A DNA stretch of 10,876 nt from JAGVYE01 sp964502785 (lineage in GTDB: Archaea > Nanobdellota > Nanobdellia > Woesearchaeales > GW2011-AR9), in NCBI GenBank assembly GCA_964502785.1, contig CAZCXW010000046.1, positions 1-10,876 of the forward strand, in the 5' to 3' direction. Shown in pieces: positions 7,468 to 10,876 of the stretch. Both the position numbers and the translations under genes were made by a program. Under the pieces are notes generated by a model that made no database searches, was not told the DNA's origin, and saw nothing but the letters and a program-made list of their open reading frames with translations. Position 1 is the stretch's first letter. The number at the start of each line of letters is the position of its first letter.

Positions 7468-7507
7468 TGGGCGGTTTTCTTTGACATCATAAGCAAATCT
7501 CAGAAAT

Positions 7508-8086
7508 ATGAAAATCATCATTATTCGCCATGCAGAAACGAAGGGATATAAACAAAAACTAGTTAAGGGATGGTTAGATGTTCCCCTCACAATAAAAGGT
7601 ATTCGTCAGGCAAAGAGATTAGCTAATATTTTGAAAAATGAGGATATCGATCAGATATATTCCAGTGATTCCATCCGTTGTAGGGAAACAGCAAAAGAAA
7701 TCATCAAATATCATCCTGAACTAAGAATACATCTTACAAAAGTCTTACGCGAGCAACATAAAACCATTTTCGAAGGCAAACCCATTCATTTCTGGCATAG
7801 CGCCATCCAAAAATCAGGCTTACCCTGGGAAAAATATCGCCCGCCAAACGGAGAAACAATGGACGAAGTGCAAAAAAGAATAGTCCTATTTTACAAACGC
7901 CTGTTGACAAAATATGATCAAGAAACAATTGTCCTCATCGCTTCTGGGGGCCCTATCGTCAGTCTCATCCTCTATCTATTGAAGAAACCATTCTCTGAAG
8001 ATAAAAAATATCAACCAGATTTTACAGCTATTACAGTCATCAATGCATCGCCTTCAGGAAAAGCCGCAATAAACAGATTGAAGTAG
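7508..8086 (+). CDS. Histidine-phosphatase-superfamily protein lacking the second catalytic His
   Basis: A 192-residue single-domain protein of the phosphoglycerate-mutase-like family, near the usual length. The N-terminal catalytic motif is IIIRHAET with R7 and H8. LTIKGIRQAKRLA (27-39), IYSSDSIRCRETA (50-62, R57) and the acid in LREQ (E82) followed by FEGK also match. The second motif normally reads VSHGG; here it is IVLIASGGPI with S146 where the His should be. H8 could still be phosphorylated, but phosphate release normally needs the second His, so the activity may be lost or changed. Substrates in this family range from sugar phosphates to nucleotides and proteins; none can be chosen here. 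The ATG has no SD, and the structured region lies directly upstream. It ends with TAG-TAA in tandem. Confidence 0.8.
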   Translation: MKIIIIRHAETKGYKQKLVKGWLDVPLTIKGIRQAKRLANILKNEDIDQIYSSDSIRCRETAKEIIKYHPELRIHLTKVLREQHKTIFEGKPIHFWHSAIQKSGLPWEKYRPPNGETMDEVQKRIVLFYKRLLTKYDQETIVLIASGGPIVSLILYLLKKPFSEDKKYQPDFTAITVINASPSGKAAINRLK

Positions 8087-8110
8087 TAAGCTATTTCTAG
8101 CTCCATAACA

Positions 8111-8117
8111 TTTAAAT
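8111..8117 (+). promoter_or_regulatory. TATA box for radB
   Basis: TTTAAAT centred about 28 nt before the ATG at 8142, in a short 55-nt spacer. The spacing predicts a leaderless mRNA, and no SD is present, so radB can be expressed apart from the gene before it. Confidence 0.5.
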
Positions 8118-8141
8118 CTTCCTCGTTTTCTTCAAAAATGA

Positions 8142-8816
8142 ATGAACAAACTTCCTACTGGCGCAGGCTTTCTTAACCATTTTCTCAATGAGGGATATGA
8201 AACTGATGTCGTGACGACGCTTTACGGCCCTTCCGGGAGCGGCAAAACAAACTTATGCCTTTTAGCCGCCATTGAAGCAGCGCAAGGCGGAAAAAAAGTG
8301 ATTTTCATTGATACGGAAGGAGGAATTGCTGTCGAAAGAATCAAGCAGATAACTCTTCAATACAAAGAAATTTTAGAACGTATAATCTTCTTCAATCCTT
8401 ACAATTTTGAACAGCAAAAAGACGTTTTCACAGAATTGCCTACATTAATCAATCATTCCATCGGTCTCATTATCGTAGATTCTATTTCCATGCTTTACCG
8501 CTTGGAATTAGGCAAGAACGAGGACATTTACGGCACTAATTCCGCTTTAGGCAAACAATTAGGCTGCCTCGTCGAGATCGCCAGATCCAAGAAAGTTCCC
8601 GTTCTCGTGACCAATCAAGTCTACACAGATTTCGACCATCGCGACCAAGTTAAAATGGTTGGCGGAGATTTGTTAAAGTATGGAAGCAAATGCCTTCTTG
8701 AATTGCAGAAGAATGCGGACTGCCGCAGTCTAATCCTCCGCAAGCACCGCAGCTTGCCTGAAGGCAAAGAGATTAAATTTCATATTGTAGGAAAAGGGAT
8801 AGAAGAAACAAATTAA
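8142..8816 (+). CDS. radB: RadB, archaeal RecA-family recombination protein
   Basis: A 224-residue RecA-fold ATPase. It begins MNKLPTGAGFLNHFL, the usual RadB opening, and lacks the N-terminal HhH/DNA-binding domain that RadA has. Walker A is GPSGSGKT (29-36); a Glu-bearing stretch FIDTEGG (55-61) follows; Walker B is LIIVDS (109-114). The loop YGTNSALGKQL (130-140) and VPVLVTNQVYTDFD (152-165) match the RecA/RadA core around the L2 region. RadB is a RadA paralogue that helps recombinational repair, probably as a mediator of RadA filament formation, with weak ATPase. The ATG at 8142 is chosen over one at 8138, which is in another frame. It is convergent with the lipoprotein gene, with 23 nt between the stops. 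Confidence 0.9.
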   Translation: MNKLPTGAGFLNHFLNEGYETDVVTTLYGPSGSGKTNLCLLAAIEAAQGGKKVIFIDTEGGIAVERIKQITLQYKEILERIIFFNPYNFEQQKDVFTELPTLINHSIGLIIVDSISMLYRLELGKNEDIYGTNSALGKQLGCLVEIARSKKVPVLVTNQVYTDFDHRDQVKMVGGDLLKYGSKCLLELQKNADCRSLILRKHRSLPEGKEIKFHIVGKGIEETN

Positions 8817-8817
8817 G

Positions 8818-8826
8818 AAAAAAAAA
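8818..8826 (-). terminator. T9 tract after the lipoprotein gene
   Basis: Nine A on the plus strand give a T9 run on the minus strand, starting about 13 nt past the lipoprotein stop. This suits archaeal U-tract termination of the leftward gene. No T-run follows radB on its own strand. Confidence 0.5.
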
Positions 8827-8839
8827 TAAATTATTATAA

Positions 8840-9415
8840 TTAAGGATTGCAACGTAAAATAGTATCTCCATCTTCAATCTTACAACGTGGTTCTTCTCGT
8901 CCTCTTTGGAGGAGCTCTTCATAATCCTCGTTTAAGTTTTCTGTTCTCGTGCTTGACTCTACATTATCATCCGGATCATCAAATGGGTGGTATTCTTCAA
9001 TAAGCGGATCCTCTATGTTCAACTCTAAAGAATATGTGTCCATCTCCCGAACAACTGAATCAATGCCTGGTCCGCCAGGTTGATAACGCCTTTGAGGAAC
9101 AATAAGAGTATCCGGAACACGCAAGTGGGCAGTTGCTCCCTTCCCCTCTCCTGTTCGCCATCTTTGCACAGAAGTAGGTCCTGCTTTGATATCCATATCT
9201 GCAAGGACGTCATCAAGTCCTCCAAAGTAATCTGTTCCTCGGCCTAAGATTGCTTTGCAATCCTGATGCTGCTCAGCATCAAAGGGCTCATACTTAAAAC
9301 ATTGTTCAGGAACTCGCAGAACGCTTCCTTCAAGTCTTCCCTGTTGTGGTGTTGCGCATCCAACAACCGCAAGAATCCCTAACCCTAAAATTGACTGTAT
9401 ATAATGTCCTCCCAT
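8840..9415 (-). CDS. Predicted lipoprotein of unknown function
   Basis: I do not recognise the family. From the ATG at 9415 it is 191 residues: a signal segment QSILGLGILAVVG and a lipobox VVGC with C20 as the likely lipid-bearing residue. The mature part is polar and acidic near its C-terminal half (DDPDDNVE, NEDYEE) and has four more cysteines (C39, C53, C178, C189), which could make two disulfides outside the cell. No repeats or membrane segments follow the signal. The start is set by GGAGG 8 nt upstream; an ATG at 9421 would leave only 2 nt but would add a Lys to the signal's n-region, so either is possible. A far upstream ATG at 9496 is unlikely because it precedes the SD and the TATA box. 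The gene stands alone, divergent from uS2 and convergent with radB. Confidence 0.65.
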   Translation of the reverse strand: MGGHYIQSILGLGILAVVGCATPQQGRLEGSVLRVPEQCFKYEPFDAEQHQDCKAILGRGTDYFGGLDDVLADMDIKAGPTSVQRWRTGEGKGATAHLRVPDTLIVPQRRYQPGGPGIDSVVREMDTYSLELNIEDPLIEEYHPFDDPDDNVESSTRTENLNEDYEELLQRGREEPRCKIEDGDTILRCNP

Positions 9416-9423
9416 TTTCATTA

Positions 9424-9428
9424 CCTCC
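9424..9428 (-). promoter_or_regulatory. Shine-Dalgarno site deciding the lipoprotein start
   Basis: GGAGG within AAAGGGAGGTA on the minus strand. It is 8 nt from the ATG at 9415 and only 2 nt from the ATG at 9421, favouring the former. Confidence 0.65.
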
Positions 9429-9462
9429 CTTTTTAATATCTCTATAAAGTCGATAATGCGAA

Positions 9463-9472
9463 CCTTATAAAT
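9463..9472 (-). promoter_or_regulatory. TATA box for the lipoprotein gene
   Basis: ATTTATAAGG on the minus strand predicts transcription from about 9441, giving a leader of roughly 25 nt that carries the SD. A second weaker box (CTTTATAG) lies near 9440-9450. Confidence 0.45.
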
Positions 9473-9500
9473 AATCCTGCCTGAAAATATACCCAAAACT

Positions 9501-9515
9501 CGAAACCTTTATAAA
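9501..9515 (+). promoter_or_regulatory. BRE and TATA box for the uS2 operon
   Basis: CGAAACC followed at once by TTTATAAA: a purine-rich BRE-like element joined to a near-ideal archaeal TATA box. Transcription should start near 9537, giving a leader of about 150 nt before the uS2 ATG, which is long for an archaeal mRNA. Confidence 0.65.
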
Positions 9516-9516
9516 C

Positions 9517-9528
9517 TTTCACGTGAAA
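9517..9528. promoter_or_regulatory. 12-bp perfect palindrome, candidate operator
   Basis: TTTCACGTGAAA lies between the uS2 TATA box and its expected start of transcription, the usual place for an archaeal repressor site. The regulator is unknown. Confidence 0.45.
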
Positions 9529-9583
9529 CGATAAAAAGAAAGCCAAAATTCATCAGAGTGTCGACGAATACCGCTGCATGAGG

Positions 9584-9644
9584 CAATAGAAATTGCAGAC
9601 AATTTCTAAGCATGCCTACGGCACACAATAGAAATTGCAGACAA
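9584..9644. repeat. 19-bp direct repeat with hairpin in the uS2 leader
   Basis: CAATAGAAATTGCAGACAA occurs at 9584-9602 and 9626-9644, a 42-nt period. TAGAAATTG (9587-9595) pairs with CAATTTCTA (9600-9608) around CAGA, a perfect 9-bp hairpin; the second TAGAAATTG (9629-9637) can pair with the same arm, so two folds exclude each other. TGCC-TAC-GGCA lies between. With GCATGC at 9610-9615 it resembles, in reverse, the repeat at 7390-7446. Only two units are present, too few for a CRISPR array. Confidence 0.65.
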
Positions 9645-9656
9645 GAAGCGATTAAT

Positions 9657-9683
9657 CCTTGTTTGTATTTTATACAAAAGGTG
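9657..9683 (+). promoter_or_regulatory. Hairpin over the uS2 ribosome binding site
   Basis: TTTGTAT (9662-9668) pairs with ATACAAA (9672-9678) around TTT, and CCTT (9657-9660) can add pairs with AAGG. The SD is AGGTG at 9679-9683, 7 nt before the ATG, so part of it can be held in the stem. The TATA-like letters inside are too close to the ATG to act as a promoter. Confidence 0.4.
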
Positions 9684-9690
9684 TTAACAC

Positions 9691-10296
9691 ATGGCCGAAC
9701 AAGAAGAAAATCTCTTAATTGACTCCAACGAATATTTAAAATCTGGAATTCATATCGGAACTAAATTCAAAACCAAGTATATGTCTAATTTTATCTATAA
9801 GACACGTCCTGATGGATTAAGTGTTCTCAATTTAAAAAAAATTGATGAACGTCTGCATGTCGCGGCTCATTTTTTGTCGCATTACGATCCGCAGGATATT
9901 CTGATCATCAGCCGCCGGGAAAATGGCTGGAAGGGACTCAAAAAACTTCATGAACTCACGGGGATTAAAGTCATCATTGGCCGTTATCCACCAGGAATTC
10001 TTACCAATCCAAACTTAGAAACATTTATCGAACCAAAGATAATCATGGTCTGCGATCCCTGGCCTGACAAAAATGCCGTTGAAGATGCTGTAAAAATTGG
10101 TATTCCCGTCATTGCTCTATGCGACACCAACAATCAGTCCAATAATTTGGATTTAGTTGTGCCTTGCAATAACAAAGGAAAGAAATCCGTAGGGTTAGTG
10201 TTTTATTTGATTGCCCGTGAATATCTGCTTAAGAAAGGAATCATCAAAACTCCTGAAGAATACACGGCAAAAATAGAAGACTTTGTAGACGAATAA
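9691..10296 (+). CDS. rps2: Small-subunit ribosomal protein uS2 (archaeal S2)
   Basis: A 201-residue protein with the uS2 pattern from end to end: YLKSGIHIGTKFKTKYM (15-31), then IYKTRPDGLSVLNLKKIDERL, GRYPPGILTNPN (97-108), IEPKIIMVCDPWPDKNAVEDAVKIGIPVIALCDTNN in segments around 113-148, LDLVVPCNNKGKKSVGLVFYLIAREYLL near the end. DPW and the short tail without a long C-terminal extension mark the archaeal/eukaryotic form. It sits on the 30S subunit between head and body. It is the first gene after a strong TATA box and long leader, has AGGTG as SD, and is followed 2 nt later by an unknown gene. The usual archaeal S2 neighbours (enolase, RNA polymerase subunits, uL13/uS9) are not seen on the side covered here. 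Confidence 0.95.
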   Translation: MAEQEENLLIDSNEYLKSGIHIGTKFKTKYMSNFIYKTRPDGLSVLNLKKIDERLHVAAHFLSHYDPQDILIISRRENGWKGLKKLHELTGIKVIIGRYPPGILTNPNLETFIEPKIIMVCDPWPDKNAVEDAVKIGIPVIALCDTNNQSNNLDLVVPCNNKGKKSVGLVFYLIAREYLLKKGIIKTPEEYTAKIEDFVDE

Positions 10297-10298
10297 GG

Positions 10299-10853
10299 AT
10301 GATGCGGTATCTTTTGTTTCAGAAGGAGTATCTCCAGAGTAGCCCCATGTCCGCCTTCTCGTATTTTTTAAATCCTCAGGAGGCTCGACGGCGTGAACAG
10401 AAAGCGCTTCGAAACGGAGGGCTCATCGAACTCGTTGAAGAAGCAGAACGAGTAGGCGTTATAACTTCTTTTGTTCAGGTCTTAGGTTCCGGTGCGGAAG
10501 GAGCAATTGTCATCAGCGCCTCTCCTCAAGATTTAGTTATTGTGAGTAGAAAACACGGAGAACCAGTCGTTCCTTTCTATATTGCGGATGTCGCTGCTTC
10601 CGTTGAAAGTGGAAAAAGCCACAATCAATTATCATCACTTCTCCGCGAATTACAAAGTAAATATTATTTTAGCCATATTACGCAAGCGAATGGTCGAACT
10701 GCCGCTCTTGAAGTTTTCAATTCCCCTGACCTTTCTCAGCATAATGTAGCTGGGTATGTGATTTGCCATCCAGCTCAACCTTCATTTGAATTTAAGTTGT
10801 ATAAAAGTTTTTTGCCTAACTACAGTATCTCCGATGTTAAGTTTAAAGAATAG
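10299..10853 (+). CDS. Unknown protein downstream of uS2
   Basis: I do not recognise this 184-residue soluble protein. It starts 2 nt after the uS2 stop, so it is very likely co-transcribed and translationally coupled. A basic, helical N-terminal part (NPQEARRREQKALRNGG, about 25-41) leads to a region of alternating strands and helices: VQVLGSGAEGAIVISA (59-74), LVIVSRKHG, VPFYIADVAASVESG, a helix LSSLLRELQSKYYF, and AGYVICHPAQPSFEFKLY toward the end. GSGAEG looks like a nucleotide-binding or kinase-like glycine loop, but no catalytic motifs follow. There are no membrane segments or signal. ATGs at 10299 and 10302 are equal choices; an ATG at 10347 would remove 16 residues, and AAGGAG stands about 20 nt before that one, too far to decide. 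Confidence 0.6.
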   Translation: MMRYLLFQKEYLQSSPMSAFSYFLNPQEARRREQKALRNGGLIELVEEAERVGVITSFVQVLGSGAEGAIVISASPQDLVIVSRKHGEPVVPFYIADVAASVESGKSHNQLSSLLRELQSKYYFSHITQANGRTAALEVFNSPDLSQHNVAGYVICHPAQPSFEFKLYKSFLPNYSISDVKFKE

Positions 10854-10855
10854 AC

Positions 10856-10860
10856 TTTTT
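10856..10860 (+). terminator. Short T-run after the uS2 operon
   Basis: Five T starting 2 nt after the stop of the last gene. It is short, and the window ends 16 nt later, so it is only a weak terminator candidate. Confidence 0.25.
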
Positions 10861-10876
10861 CCTAGGAAACATGTTC

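Larger units (their letters stand above)
7296..7480 (+). other. Dense stem-loop region, possible structured RNA or palindromic element
   Basis: This holds most of the gene-free stretch 7199-7507. Two long-range helices can be drawn: CTGCTTTTTCC (7296-7306) with GGAAAAAGCAG (7351-7361), 11 bp perfect; and 7366-7380 with 7465-7480, 11 bp (AGAAAACCGCC/GGCGGTTTTCT) plus 4 bp after one bulged base. The first encloses the hairpin at 7305-7326; the second encloses hairpins at 7397-7416, 7417-7446 and 7446-7467. Some ends compete, so shortened or alternative pairings are needed. The 3' side runs into TTTTCTTT. No tRNA, RNase P or SRP RNA signature was seen. It may be a noncoding RNA, a leader of the phosphatase gene, or a non-autonomous element; strand is a guess based on the TATA box at 7245. 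Confidence 0.5.

Noticed and set aside
7261..7507. Known RNA gene (tRNA, RNase P RNA, SRP RNA, C/D box sRNA)
   Set aside because: No cloverleaf or T-arm signature, no RNase P conserved-region pattern, no SRP helix 8 motif, and no C/D box pairs at proper spacing.
7348..7590. Minus-strand ORF across the structured region and the start of the phosphatase gene
   Set aside because: It spans the hairpins and the antisense of a clearly recognised gene, with no start signals or known domain.
9584..9644. CRISPR-like repeat-spacer-repeat
   Set aside because: There are only two 19-bp units with 23 nt between, no cas genes nearby, and the spacer takes part in pairing with the repeats.
9666..9675. TATA-like TATTTTATAC before uS2
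   Set aside because: It is only about 20 nt before the ATG and upstream of the SD, so a transcript from it would start inside the gene; it is better explained as part of a hairpin.
10475..10560. Protein-kinase-like glycine loop and VAIK-type Lys in the protein after uS2 (LGSGAEGAIV...VIVSRK)
   Set aside because: No HRD/DFG or Bud32/RIO-type catalytic motifs follow, and the protein is too short for a kinase domain; the likeness is kept only as a description.

Overview
The window looks like a piece of a small, AT-rich archaeal genome, most likely from a DPANN-type lineage such as the Woesearchaeota/Pacearchaeota. The archaeal assignment rests on a RadB-type recombinase without an N-terminal HhH domain, an archaeal-form ribosomal protein uS2, TATA boxes about 28-30 nt upstream of start codons (leaderless mRNAs), and SD sites of the GGAGG/GGTG type. 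The DPANN label is inferred from short genes, tight overlaps and the style of the membrane genes; it is not proven by a marker here. A run of 10 N at 6822-6831 shows this is a scaffolded, probably metagenomic, assembly.

Left two-thirds (41-7198, minus strand): six genes read in one direction and probably form one operon. In transcription order they are an STT3-like GT-C membrane protein cut by the N gap, a second shorter GT-C/STT3-like membrane protein, a processive-type family 2 glycosyltransferase, a membrane-anchored thioredoxin-fold protein with CxxC, a PMT/ArnT-like GT-C glycosyltransferase, and a UbiA-family prenyltransferase closest in motif pattern to decaprenyl-phosphate phosphoribosyltransferase. 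Five genes join by overlaps of 4-14 nt; only one junction has a 33-nt spacer. Together they suggest lipid-linked sugar synthesis and transfer outside the membrane, with the thioredoxin-like protein possibly acting on cysteines in the outer domains of its neighbours.

Middle (7199-7507): a 309-nt stretch without a convincing gene. It has TATA-like boxes facing each way and then a dense set of stems: two long-range helices, two 9-bp hairpins with the same TATT loop and changed but still paired flanks, and two AGAAAT/ATTTCT hairpins. It could be a structured RNA, a long leader or a palindromic mobile repeat.

Right third (7508-10876): a histidine-phosphatase-family protein with Ser where the second catalytic His is expected, radB, a convergent lipoprotein gene, then a divergent promoter region and uS2 followed 2 nt later by an unknown 184-residue protein. 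The uS2 leader is about 150 nt and carries a 12-bp palindrome, a 19-bp direct repeat, a hairpin related to those at 7390-7446 (opposite orientation) and a stem covering the ribosome binding site.
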